Source of the DNA: Ephydatia muelleri
Lineage: Eukaryota > Porifera > Demospongiae > Spongillida > Spongillidae
Direction: 5' to 3'
DNA length: 64,000 nucleotides
Assembly (NCBI GenBank): GCA_013339895.1
Contig: JABACO010000001.1
Span: forward strand, 34,231,480-34,295,479
This document shows positions 10,459-21,439 of the stretch, piece after piece (position 1 is the first letter of the stretch; each line of letters opens with the position of its first letter). A program made the position numbers and the translations under genes. The notes beneath the pieces were generated by a model. That model had not been told where the DNA came from. It saw only the letters and a program-made list of their open reading frames with translations, and searched no databases.

Positions 10459-11036
10459 AAATGTTGTGTGCACTTGCTTGTGGTGTGTGTGTGCACCCTC
10501 CTGTGTTCTACCAAGGCTTTGCACACCACCCCTCCTGTGTACATGGTGTATGTGCCTTGTGTGTACGTGCAAGATTAACAGTTTGTACTCCTACAGTGTA
10601 ATTGGCATTATTATATAGGTATGGATTACCACATAGAGCAAGTACCCATGTGTTGTAGAGTGTGTGGACAGAGGCTGTGGAAATCCAAAGCAAAGCAAAA
10701 GATCATATGAACGCAATGCATTTACAGCTGATCTGAAAATAGCTTTTGACATCAACACTTCTGGGGGATGCTGCTTGCATTTGACTGGTTAGAACGATTA
10801 GTGCCATAATGAATTGAAGGGGGTGGGGGTGCATCACAAGGTACAGTCAGTGTATTTCAGTGGAACAAACATCAATGCAAAGTACAATGTACTAATACAA
10901 TATTACATCATGGTGCGAGCACTTCAGTGCATGTGCCCAGTGGACACATGAAAGGCCCAAAAGTAGAAATCGTTGCCAGGCACCTAATACACTACTAATA
11001 GCTCATCTTCAGAAGATTGCCTCTCCACCAGCTTTA

Positions 11037-12340
11037 TTGCATGAGCCTAGTCCACCTTTGGCCAGCGTGAACAACCTGTTGATCTTAGAGAAGCTGAAGT
11101 GTGCACTGTGTTCCAACGTTCTTTCACAGCCACTAGAATTGACGTGCAGTTCACTGGTATGCACCAAGTGCCTCACAGAGTGCATAGCAGCATCTGGCGC
11201 TGTAAGCTGTCCCTGTTGCCCAGATGATGATCCGTCACATGTCAGACCAGCCTCAAATGGAATACTCCTCTGCTGCTATCAGATGTTAGAAGATATTGTG
11301 CTGGTGCAACAGGGACATTTGAAGTGGTGATTATGAAGGGCATGAGTGTGTACCATCACTTACACCTGAGGAGTGAAGCAAACTGCTGAGCTGCTGAAGA
11401 GAGCCATCTCTACCAGTTCCGACAAAGGTGTTGTACAGCTTGCTACAGGAGGAGCAGTTAAGGAAGTGGTACAGAGGTTACATAATATCTACCCTCACCT
11501 TACATTCATGCAAGTCACCAAAGCCAAGCAACAAACCACAGCCGCCTGATCAAGGACCAGATGCTCTGAATATAGAGAATACAAAATATTGTCAGTGGAG
11601 AAGCATCTGCCCTCATCCAAACAGAAGTTCTCACCCTCAGTGATGAAGAGCGACAATGTTTGTTGGCTAATGCAGGCATCTCATCATCCATTGAGATTGG
11701 TCCAGCTCAGGTATTGGTAATAAAGGCTGGTCTTGCTATACTTTGGAATAAATTGAGACTTCTAAGACGGTATGATATCACAAATGCATGCAGCAAAGGT
11801 AACTCACTGATTTTTCAGATGGCTGAAATCATCAGGGATTCTCTGGCTGGTGAGGAAAGAAAGGATGTGTCGCATCTCCAGCCACATTGTGGGGATAATC
11901 TCAAAGGAAAGTTGCCCCCTTTACATTTCCACTTCCTTCAGGTATAAAATCAAAGGAGCTCCTTTAGTTTACATTCCCCATCTGGTAGATAAGGTTGTCC
12001 ACTTTTTAAATGAAAATGAAAGGTAAGAGTGAATAAAAATACTCTTACTTTGGTTGTAGTGCTGGCAGGCACGAAGGGTTTATACCTGCCAGTGAGGGTA
12101 GATTCCAAGGCTATACAAGAGTTCATGGCCATTTACCATATCCTGAAGCAACAGTCCCCTTTAAAATGCATCTCCAGGAGGATCAAGCAGTACGGTGGGC
12201 AAATGCCTACCAAACTTGCTGGGTTCAGTCTTTTGGGAGACCAGGGGGCTGAATCGATTCATGCCAAGTTTAATAGACCTGGCTTGGTATTTGCTCCAAT
12301 CTGCTGTGCGAACATCTATAAATCGTTGAACCACAACTAG
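11037..12340 (+). pseudogene. RAG1-like RING transposon gene, degraded copy A
   Basis: 11037-11325 encodes a RING-like cysteine pattern: LEKLKCALCSNVLSQPLEL, then C-x-x-C (VCTKCL) and CPCC, followed by PASNGILLCCYQML. This resembles the zinc/RING region N-terminal to the RAG1 core. Then come HHECVPSLTPEE-like, LSDEERQCLLANAGIS, IGPAQVLVIKAGL and WNKLRLLRR (to ~11790), a small intron, GAPLVYIPHLVDKVV (~11970), LPVRVDSKAIQEFM, KMHLQEDQAVRWAN and LLGDQGAESIHAKFNR (~12300). Frameshifts and stops separate these blocks, and the family's middle exons are missing. It is a dead transposon gene. Confidence 0.7.
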
Positions 12341-12349
12341 TAGCTGCCA

Positions 12350-13255
12350 TCCCCCTCCAGCTAAGAGAGCAAAGAATATAATGCAGGTTATGCAGCTCAC
12401 TTTCAAGTAGGGCCTATTTAATACCAGGAGAAACGTGAATGGTAAAATAATTAATAATTCCAACCACCAAACGATGCCAAAATGGCGGATTTTCTAAAGG
12501 ATCGAAAACTACTTCAGAAAATGCGTCACCGTTAGCTTGTACCAAAAACAGATAGAGCATTCTATTCACTTTACCGTGATAGTTTGGGTCTGTTCTGTCT
12601 CGGTTCCTGAGCGTCGTTATCTTTGTTTGAACACACAAGGTTGGCGATCACCGTTTGTAAGTCAATTGCTTTCGAAGCGCCAGAGCTGACAGTCAACAAT
12701 GTTCAGGCCACGTGATTTATACTTAAAATAAAGGTCAGAGGTGTTTGTCGCTTCTAGAATGGCTTTTAGGTGTTAATGCATTTCGAACTTGGGGCACGTA
12801 AATCATTTCAATTTTTCGGGACGGAGGGCCTACTTTCCAAGCGTTCAATGAGAGCAAACCGCCGTGTAGTACTGTATACCGCATGCAGCCAAAGTCACGT
12901 GCACGGTGGTGCGCCACATACTCTGCAACTGGAAGAGGAACACCCCAGCTGACAGACTCCCGTACACATATGAACTAAATGGCTATACGATGAATACAGT
13001 TCGGTTTTCTGATACGCAGCCGTGGGGTAATAGTAGCTATGGTGGTTATATTGGAGGTTTATTAACGACATTGGAACTTCAACGCAATGTATACCACCTG
13101 CGCCTTCCACTTTGCTATTTGAAACACAGCAACAACGTTGACTTTATATATGGCGTTCAAGTATAAGAAACACAGGGTCAGAGATAATCATCTCCATTCT
13201 CAAGAGTATGGCTTCACCATTGAATTACGTCATGATTATGAATGATTATTAATGG
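12350..13255. other. No gene recognised between the dead transposon and TRMU-like exons (copy A)
   Basis: Short frames on both strands (12414-13166) are preserved between copies A and B only because the duplication is recent. None has a motif. This is the downstream flank of the TRMU terminal exon. Confidence 0.4.
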
Positions 13256-13414
13256 AGCACTAACACATTATCTGTGATGGCGATTGTTCTTTCAGTTCCC
13301 ATAGCGATGGACCAATGCTTCTAATAAATGCACCCCCAAGACACTCTGCGCCTAAATAGAAGGCTGCACACTGAAAGACAGAGCTATGTGTATCACTTTG
13401 CCAAACACACTGAC

Positions 13415-13634
13415 CCATCCTCCCCTCTCCTTACCTGCCCCTCCTCCCCTCTCCTTACCTGCCCTCCTCCCCTCTCCTTACCTGCCCTCCCCTCTCCTTA
13501 CCTGCCCTCCTCCCCTCTATTTACCTGGCCTCCTCCCCTCTCCTTACCTGCCCCACCTCCCCTCTCCTCCTCCCCTCTCCTTACCTGTCCCTCCTCCCCT
13601 CTCCTTACGTGCCCTCCTCCCCTCTCCTTACCTG
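13415..13634 (-). repeat. Minisatellite of 5' splice-site copies (TRMU intron 11, copy A)
   Basis: About nine or ten ~21-base units, reading GGCAGGTAAGGAGAGGGGA on the minus strand. The unit next to exon 11 supplies the real donor CCAG|GTAAGG at 13632/13631. The others are near copies of that donor, some altered (ATTTAC, TTACGT). A matching array is in copy B at 21613-21832. Confidence 0.8.
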
Positions 13635-14293
13635 GCCTGGGGTTACTGCCCTCAGGGGGTCTCTACACTGTACTAGCAGATGTCTAAATGAAAGGGGGCA
13701 TGGTCATTAAAGCTATGATACACACCCACTTACCCTGTCTGTTGCTGAGCAACATCACACCTCACTGCAATAGCACCATTCACATATGATCAATGACATC
13801 ATAGCCACACCCACCCAATGTTTGCTGATGTCTGTACCTCACTGTACAGGTGAGGGTATTTCCCCTGCTGATGACCTCAGGGGAAACCCCTCCAATCCAA
13901 TGTGGCTTCTCTGTCACGAAGGAGTGGCAAAAGAGAGCGGGATGGGAGGTGCCCTCAGCCTGCACACACCCACACCTGAGGATGATCAGCTGGACCCCTC
14001 CCTCCTCCCCTCCCTCCCACATACCACAATCACTGTATTCCTGACGGGATCTTTGCCCACCACAAACCATGCCACAGGATGCCCTCCTATCCTGGCCCTC
14101 TGGCCAATGGTGAAGAGATGGTGACCTGCATTATGTGATGTCATGTGATGTCATGTGACTCTCATGGGAGGGTCACTTGCCTTGGTGTTGCCCTAGCAAC
14201 CTTCCTTCCAAATCAACAAAGCTACCACCTGGTATGGAATCCAGATACTACCCACACACGAAGAAGTATATATAATCATCATTATCACTAGGA

Positions 14294-14297
<4 letters not shown>

Positions 14298-14326
<29 letters not shown>

Positions 14327-14478
14327 GTGTCTGTGCATGTTTTTGTGTTCTGTTTTTGTGTGTGTTGTGTGTGTGTTTTTGTGTGTTGTGTGTATATTGT
14401 GTGTGCGTATGTGTATTTTGTGTGTGCTGTGTGTGTGTTGTGTTGTGTTTTTTGTTGTGTGGTGTGTGTTGTGTGTGA
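14298..14478 (+). repeat. (GT)n-rich microsatellite, copy A
   Basis: A pure GT run followed by about 150 bases of interrupted GTGTG/TTGTG sequence next to TRMU exon 6. The same block is at 22496-22676. Confidence 0.9.
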
Positions 14479-14659
14479 TGGTCTCACCTGAGATATAAAC
14501 TTTGGGAAAGATCTTTTTCCAACAAAACACAGTCCCATGCTCTGATGAATAAATTAACACATACATGGGTAATTTTCACCAAAAATTCAGATGCAGTCCA
14601 GGATTGTATTTATGAGTTCTTTACCTATGGCCCAAAACATATGTGGTAGTTAAGCACAC

Positions 14660-15265
14660 CAGTAGGAAAGGGTGGGAGGGGCCGGAGGGGGGTGTGGGAG
14701 GTAGGGGGTGTGTGGGAGGGAGGGTCTGTGTGGGGGAGGGTGTGGTGGAGGGAGGATGTGTGGAGGAGGGCGGGGTGGAGGAGGGCGTGCAGGAAGGGAC
14801 GGGGTGTGGAGGGAGTGAGAGGTGTGGAGGGAGGGAGGGGTTGGGAGGGAGGGGGGGGGGTGGAGGGAGGGAGGGGGTGTGGAGGGAGGGAGGGGGGTGG
14901 GAGGGAGGGGTGTGGTGGAAGGGGGTGGAGGGAGGGGGTGGTGGAAGGGGTGTGGAGGGAGGGAGGGGGGTGGAGGGAGGGGGTGTGGAGGGAGGGGTGT
15001 GGAGGGAGGGGTGTGGAGGGAGGGAGGGGTGGGGGGAGGGGTGTGGAGGGAGGGGTGTGGAGGAGGGGTGTGGAGGGAGGGGTGTGGAGGGAGGGGTGTG
15101 GAGGGGAGGGAGGGGGTGGAGGGAGGGAGGGAGGGGTGTGGAGGGAGGGAGGGGGGGTGTGGAGGGAGGGGGGGTGTGGAGGGAGGGAGGGGTGTGGAGG
15201 GAGGGAGGGGTGTGGAGGGAGGGAGGGGTGTGGAGGAGGGGTGTGGAGGGAGGGGTGGAGTGGAA
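14660..15265 (+). repeat. G-rich minisatellite (GGAGGGAGGGGTGT units), copy A
   Basis: About 600 bases of GGAGGGAGGGGTGTGGA-like units with many GGG runs, a strong G-quadruplex candidate. It explains the long Gly/Arg and Pro/Ser frames on the two strands, which are not genes. Copy B has only about 310 bases (22835-23145). Confidence 0.9.
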
Positions 15266-15297
15266 GGTAGCTGTCTCCCAACTTGTATTCTTGCTAA

Positions 15298-15343
15298 GGT
15301 CAGGGAACCAGGCAATGTAAGGTCAGGGAACCAGGCAATGTAA
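15298..15343 (+). repeat. 23-bp VNTR, two units (copy A)
   Basis: Two perfect units starting GGTCAGGGAACCAGGCAATG plus TAA. The same unit is repeated 16 times in copy B at 23188-23554. Confidence 0.95.
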
Positions 15344-15461
15344 CGAGCTCTCAATACTAATTACGTACATGCACAGCTCCATCAATTTGGCCTCTGGCAG
15401 GCACGAGCCTTTTGCTTATAATACATGCTTTCATTGTACACCGTGTGCACATACATGTATA

Positions 15462-15758
15462 TCAATCCTCCAATACATCGCACTGTGTAATCTGTGATGG
15501 TGATTGTCTTTTAGTTTCCATATGAATACTTATGATAAATGCACACCTCAGACACTGCACACTGATAGACATAGTCCTCCTCCCCGTCGTCTGAAGTCTT
15601 GAAGTAAGTCTCCTATCTTTTATCTTCTCAGTGGCTTCCAACGCAGTAATGTATTCAGTTTCCTTCTTATCCTGAGCGCCTATCATGATGTTGCATGCTG
15701 TACTCTTGCCCATTCCAGTCCTGCCGAATGTAACGAAGTCGACATCCATGGATACCAT
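15462..15758 (-). pseudogene. Hybrid frame: P-loop GTPase-like segment fused to a TRMU exon 12 remnant
   Basis: The minus-strand frame opens with VDFVTFGRTGMGKSTACN, a Walker A motif of the form seen in AIG1/GIMAP-type GTPases, followed by IMIGAQDKKETEYI. Its last third (CLRCAFIISIHMETKRQSPSQ, ending VLED) resembles the TRMU terminal exon ([21 protein letters not shown]). So an older third copy of that exon lies here. The first part overlaps, in another frame, the last exon of the transposon-type gene at 15683-18049. Whether the P-loop piece is a captured GTPase exon or chance is unresolved. Confidence 0.4.
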
Positions 15759-18049
15759 GTTTTCTTGACCAACACATTGTATGTGGAGTGATGGTCTGGT
15801 CGGCGAACATCTGTGTATTCGTGGTGACTTGTTGCCATCCTTTGACAGTTTTCATTCTGATCGATGTGGATGCATAATCTCATAACACATACAGAACAAG
15901 TAGAGCACTCACCCAATCCATCACAGCCAAGTTCATACGCATTTCAAATGTCTTGGTGTGAATGAGAATTCTCTTTGGGAGGTAGGTGAGCAGCTGATGG
16001 TTAAATGACTCAATTCAGTAGGTGTCCCGACACTGGAAGAACACAAATATGTACATTCACATAATATGTTGTTCATGTTACATACCAGATGGCACGAATC
16101 AGCGTTTTTGTAGATGAGGGTATTTCGTAGTGCAGCCTCATATGCACTAATGGCTGCCGGCATAGTGAGAGGCTTCCTTTGTGGATGGCTGTTGACAGGG
16201 ACTCTCAGAATAGCAACTTTGGTGATCACCCTGAATCACAGACAGGGATGCATATCACGTATGGAATGCACTAATGCACATAAAAGACACACAATCACAC
16301 ACATTCACATTAGATTACATACATAGACATACACACATGCACACCCACCCACTATGTAAATACAAACCTGAAAGTGCTTGCTGATGTTCATGATCATTGC
16401 ACGTAGACGGTCAGGGTTGCCACCACAGTTCCTCATGCACCAATACAAGTGCACCTTGGTGCACCTTGCTGAATAGTCAGATATTTCATTTTTAATCAAT
16501 ATGTCCAGAAAGTACATACCCTTATCAGAAAGTTCAGTGAACCACGTCCTATCCCTGTACCGGCACAGATATGACGCAACTGCTTCGCCACATTCTTAGT
16601 GCCTGCAATAACTCCAATCAATTCACCACTGAAAACCAATAGATACCTTACCATGCCAAGGGTCGTAGGAATTGACCATCCCGAGTTGTCGTACATACAG
16701 CTTATAGTAGCCTGAGTCATGGGCTACCTCTGTGATGTTTAACCCTTTGTTAGAAAGAAAATGTGAAATTGTAAAATGTTGGGACACAAGAGCAAACTTC
16801 GGGCAATAACTTGTGGCAAGACTATCTTATGCATGCCACCCCCCTGGTCTGAGCAACTCTGTGCTGCTGTCTGGAAAGAGTGGAAATTCCCAACAATCCT
16901 ATGTGTACTGAAATGGACGATACGCTGATAAACATGGGCATTTAGAACTTATGTGCATACCTTCCAGCCAGACAAGGTACCGTTGAGTGGTATGCATTTG
17001 ACGTAGAATCGTGACGTGCATCAGTTATAACCCACTACATAGTAAATATATTGATACACTTTTTTTTAATGTGGCACTCTAACCTCTCCACTTGTAGCAT
17101 GGTGAGGGCTTTCCTTCACACGTTCAACAGCAGCTTTCATGGACTCTTCTGCTACATCTGCCACCACTTGCTGGTAAAGTTGGTTTAGATAAACTGAATG
17201 AACATGGATTAGAACAATGTAAAATAAAATAAATTGATCATCTCAGCACCCACCTGAACTGATGTATTTCTGCTTCACTACACCCATACCAGCAAATAAA
17301 TAGAAATTCATGTACTGGCGAGGCAACATGCCAGCACAGGTGAAAGCATGGACCAGTCTGCAAAAAGAATCACGTTTACATTGATACTACTAAATCCAAA
17401 TGGTACTCTTACTTCTGATTAGCAAGGTAATGACGAGACAGCACTCTGGAACTAGCCCAGACACGTGACTGCTTGCAGTGTGGGCAAACAAACTGGACCC
17501 TAGCTACATGTCCCTTCTAAGTGAGTAGTAAATGAGTTTTATACAGAGAATTGAACAGAATTACTTACGGTACTCATACCTTTATGAAAGAAGCTATAGT
17601 CCAAGATGGGTTGGAGAGACAGCCACACTGCTGGACAAGGCCCGAACAAAGACTCTTGAAGGTCTTACGCTCGACCACAAAGAGGTCTTGGTCACTGGCG
17701 TCTTCGTCTCCCGTATAGATCCCTTAGTAAGTTAGTAAACCAAATTTTGTATAACCGAACGTACATGTATATATCCATCCAACTAACCTGCTGAATCCAA
17801 CATCATTTCATTCCTAGAAAAGAATGTTCTGCTACTTGAGGCCTGGACATTCTCGGGTTGTGTCAATACACGGTCCAGCAAAATATTCAACACGCTGATA
17901 GTAGCGTTCCGCTTGCAACCGGGTGCAAGTAGTTGCTTCGCTGCCTCAAATTTACTCAGAAAAGTTTCCTTTTCCTCTCAAGAGGAAAAGGACCCTTGCA
18001 GATGCAGTCTAAACCTAGAGCACGTATCTTCTGGTGAAGAGGTCGCCAT
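15683..18049 (-). pseudogene. Thirteen-exon transposon-type gene, decayed (HLYWC / GTKNVAK family)
   Basis: Minus-strand exons with consistent phases lie at 18049-17788, 17722-17580, 17516-17413, 17357-17254, 17193-17084, 17034-16961, ~16910-16866, 16744-16652, 16602-16520, 16468-16368, 16230-16086, 16032-15913 and 15856-15683. Motifs in order: GDEDASDQDLFVVERKTF; CPHCKQSRVWASSR; FTCAGMLPRQYMNF; QQVVADVAEESM; ITDARHDSTSNAYHSTVPCL; EVAHDSGYYKLY; DPWHG/GTKNVAKQL; TKVHLYWCMRNCGGNP; ESFNHQLLTYLPKR; DVRRPDHHSTYN. I recall this architecture from repetitive sponge genes. DARHDS may hold catalytic acids. It has two in-frame TGA codons at expected Trp positions and a one-base frameshift in exon 9. Confidence 0.65.
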
Positions 18050-18772
18050 TATACGAACATGTGATCCAGTTTGTTAACTTAGTGTTATTAACTTCAGAAA
18101 TGGTATTGTTGCATGAAATGGCATTCAAAACATGCATGCGTGCTTGAACTTGTACGCTGTAACTGTTGTTGCCAAGCCTCTAGTAGCTCTATGTATATGA
18201 AGCCACCATTTTTAATCTAAAACAGCCGCACGGCCGGTTGAAATTTTTGGATCCAAGCTCCTTTTATACGGCAACTCCTGCTTTAAAGGATCCATGGATG
18301 TCTCTGGCCGGAGGTCGCGCGAGCGCAGAGTACGATTGTATGCGGCTGGAAACTGGGTGTATAATTAGACAATTTACGGTATAATTCTGAAGTGACGCCT
18401 CATTATAGCCACCCAATGACTCACCAGAAACTGCAAATCAAAATATGAAATCAAATTCACGCACTGTACTTAAGTTTCTAGCATGCCCACTCTATACGCA
18501 TAGTCTACATGACACGTAAACAATACGCGCAAGCCGTTTTTGTAAGGTTGCGCGGCACGTATTTTGGAGGGGCCATTACAAAGACGACGTTAACTTCTGG
18601 AACAAAATTGGAAGGTAAGCTTACTACGGTAGTGATCAGGAGGCATGTGGCAATACGTATTTACGAACCTAAAGTGGTGACGCATTTTCCACGAACAAGC
18701 GGAGCGTATTTCATGAATAATCAATACAAGTTGTGGTTTCATTCGTACATGTATATGTACCTGGTACATGAT
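18050..18772. other. No gene recognised
   Basis: 5' flank of the transposon-type gene up to the start of duplication copy B. Frames at 18509-18917 show no motif. Confidence 0.4.
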
Positions 18773-19195
18773 TATAGGTATGGATTACCACATAGAGCAA
18801 GTACCCATGTGTTGTAGAGTGTGTGGACAGAGGCTGTGGAAATCCAAAGCAAAGCAAAAGATCATATGAACGCAATGCATTTACAGCTGATCTGAAAATA
18901 GCTTTTGACATCAACACTTCTGGGGGATGCTGCTTGCATTTGACTGGTTAGAACGATTAGTGCCATAATGAATTGAAGGGGGTGGGGGTGCATCACAAGG
19001 TACAGTCAGTGTATTTCAGTGGAACAAACATCAATGCAAAGTACAATGTACTAATACAATATTACATCATGGTGCGAGCACTTCAGTGCATGTGCCCAGT
19101 GGACACATGAAAGGCCCAAAAGTAGAAATCGTTGCCAGGCACCTAATACACTACTAATAGCTCATCTTCAGAAGATTGCCTCTCCACCAGCTTTA

Positions 19196-20499
19196 TTGCA
19201 TGAGCCTAGTCCACCTTTGGCCAGCGTGAACAACCTGTTGATCTTAGAGAAGCTGAAGTGTGCACTGTGTTCCAACGTTCTTTCACAGCCACTAGAATTG
19301 ACGTGCAGTTCACTGGTATGCACCAAGTGCCTCACAGAGTGCATAGCAGCATCTGGCGCTGTAAGCTGTCCCTGTTGCCCAGATGATGATCCGTCACATG
19401 TCAGACCAGCCTCAAATGGAATACTCCTCTGCTGCTATCAGATGTTAGAAGATATTGTGCTGGTGCAACAGGGACATTTGAAGTGGTGATTATGAAGGGC
19501 ATGAGTGTGTACCATCACTTACACCTGAGGAGTGAAGCAAACTGCTGAGCTGCTGAAGAGAGCCATCTCTACCAGTTCCGACAAAGGTGTTGTACAGCTT
19601 GCTACAGGAGGAGCAGTTAAGGAAGTGGTACAGAGGTTACATAATATCTACCCTCACCTTACATTCATGCAAGTCACCAAAGCCAAGCAACAAACCACAG
19701 CCGCCTGATCAAGGACCAGATGCTCTGAATATAGAGAATACAAAATATTGTCAGTGGAGAAGCATCTGCCCTCATCCAAACAGAAGTTCTCACCCTCAGT
19801 GATGAAGAGCGACAATGTTTGTTGGCTAATGCAGGCATCTCATCATCCATTGAGATTGGTCCAGCTCAGGTATTGGTAATAAAGGCTGGTCTTGCTATAC
19901 TTTGGAATAAATTGAGACTTCTAAGACGGTATGATATCACAAATGCATGCAGCAAAGGTAACTCACTGATTTTTCAGATGGCTGAAATCATCAGGGATTC
20001 TCTGGCTGGTGAGGAAAGAAAGGATGTGTCGCATCTCCAGCCACATTGTGGGGATAATCTCAAAGGAAAGTTGCCCCCTTTACATTTCCACTTCCTTCAG
20101 GTATAAAATCAAAGGAGCTCCTTTAGTTTACATTCCCCATCTGGTAGATAAGGTTGTCCACTTTTTAAATGAAAATGAAAGGTAAGAGTGAATAAAAATA
20201 CTCTTACTTTGGTTGTAGTGCTGGCAGGCACGAAGGGTTTATACCTGCCAGTGAGGGTAGATTCCAAGGCTATACAAGAGTTCATGGCCATTTACCATAT
20301 CCTGAAGCAACAGTCCCCTTTAAAATGCATCTCCAGGAGGATCAAGCAGTACGGTGGGCAAATGCCTACCAAACTTGCTGGGTTCAGTCTTTTGGGAGAC
20401 CAGGGGGCTGAATCGATTCATGCCAAGTTTAATAGACCTGGCTTGGTATTTGCTCCAATCTGCTGTGCGAACATCTATAAATCGTTGAACCACAACTAG
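19196..20499 (+). pseudogene. RAG1-like RING transposon gene, degraded copy B
   Basis: Same as 11037-12340, shifted by 8159 bases: RING-like block 19196-19484, AGISSSIEIGPAQVL near 19830, LVYIPHLVDKV near 20130, RVDSKAIQEFM near 20240 and GDQGAESIHAKFNR near 20410. It has the same frameshifts as copy A, so the decay predates the duplication. Confidence 0.7.
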
Positions 20500-20509
20500 T
20501 AGCTGCCAT

Positions 20510-21435
20510 CCCCCTCCAGCTAAGAGAGCAAAGAATATAATGCAGGTTATGCAGCTCACTTTCAAGTAGGGCCTATTTAATACCAGGAGAAACGTGAATG
20601 GTAAAATAATTAATAATTCCAACCACCAAACGATGCCAAAATGGCGGATTTTCTAAAGGATCGAAAACTACTTCAGAAAATGCGTCACCGTTAGCTTGTA
20701 CCAAAAACAGATAGAGCATTCTATTCACTTTACCGTGATAGTTTGGGTCTGTTCTGTCTCGGTTCCTGAGCGTCGTTATCTTTGTTTGAACACACAAGGT
20801 TGGCGATCACCGTTTGTAAGTCAATTGCTTTCGAAGCGCCAGAGCTGACAGTCAACAATGTTCAGGCCACGTGATTTATACTTAAAATAAAGGTCAGAGG
20901 TGTTTGTCGCTTCTAGAATGGCTTTTAGGTGTTAATGCATTTCGAACTTGGGGCACGTAAATCATTTCAATTTTTCGGGACGGAGGGCCTACTTTCCAAG
21001 CGTTCAATGAGAGCAAACCGCCGTGTAGTACTGTATACCGCATGCAGCCAAAGTCACGTGCACGGTGGTGCGCCACATACTCTGCAACTGGAAGAGGAAC
21101 ACCCCAGCTGACAGACTCCCGTACACATATGAACTAAATGGCTATACGATGAATACAGTTCGGTTTTCTGATACGCAGCCGTGGGGCAATAGTAGCTATG
21201 GTGGTCATATTGGAGGTTTATTAACGACATAGGAACTTCAACGCAATGTATACCACCTGCGCCTTCCACTTTGCTATTTGAAACACAGCAACAACGTTGA
21301 CTTTATATATGGCGTTCAAGTATAAGAAACACAGGGTCAGAGATAATCATCTCCATTCTCAAGAGTATGGCTTCACCATTGAATTACGTCATGATTGTTA
21401 ATGATTATGAATGATTATTAATGGAGCACTAACAC
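20510..21435. other. No gene recognised (copy B of 12350-13255)
   Basis: Downstream flank of TRMU. Three substitutions from copy A were noticed near 21187-21232 (for example GGGGCAATAG for GGGGTAATAG). There is no coding evidence. Confidence 0.4.
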
Positions 21436-21439
21436 ATTA

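Larger units (their letters stand above)
13260..14541 (-). pseudogene. Orphan copy of TRMU exons 6-12
   Basis: The exons are 14541-14488, 14247-14181, 14125-14025, 13959-13815, 13764-13734, 13683-13632 and 13370-13260. All splice sites and phases match the functional-looking copy at 21440-22739. Exons 1-5, with the PP-loop and first catalytic cysteine, are absent upstream, and the intervening DNA holds another transposon gene. So this is a duplicated half-gene. The last exon ends ...SPSQIMC because of a 29-bp deletion, whereas the other copy ends ...ITHCNLLED. It could be an assembly artefact of two haplotypes. Confidence 0.85.
10614..15445 (+). repeat. Tandem segmental duplication, copy A
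   Basis: Starts at TATAGGTATGG (10614) and matches copy B from 18773 at a constant offset of 8159 to ~13210. It then matches at offset 8198 after two short indels, and runs through the minisatellites to TTGCTTATAATACATGC near 15445. Only about four substitutions were noticed in the non-repetitive 4 kb. Differences are a 29-bp deletion in the last TRMU exon, a ~30 bp insertion at 14608, and minisatellite lengths. It carries TRMU exons 6-12 and a dead RAG1-like transposon. Confidence 0.95.

Noticed and set aside
14625..15354. Long Pro/Ser/His- and Gly/Arg-rich open frames (over 200 codons)
   Set aside because: They are translations of the G-rich minisatellite in every frame, with no splice context or conserved residues.
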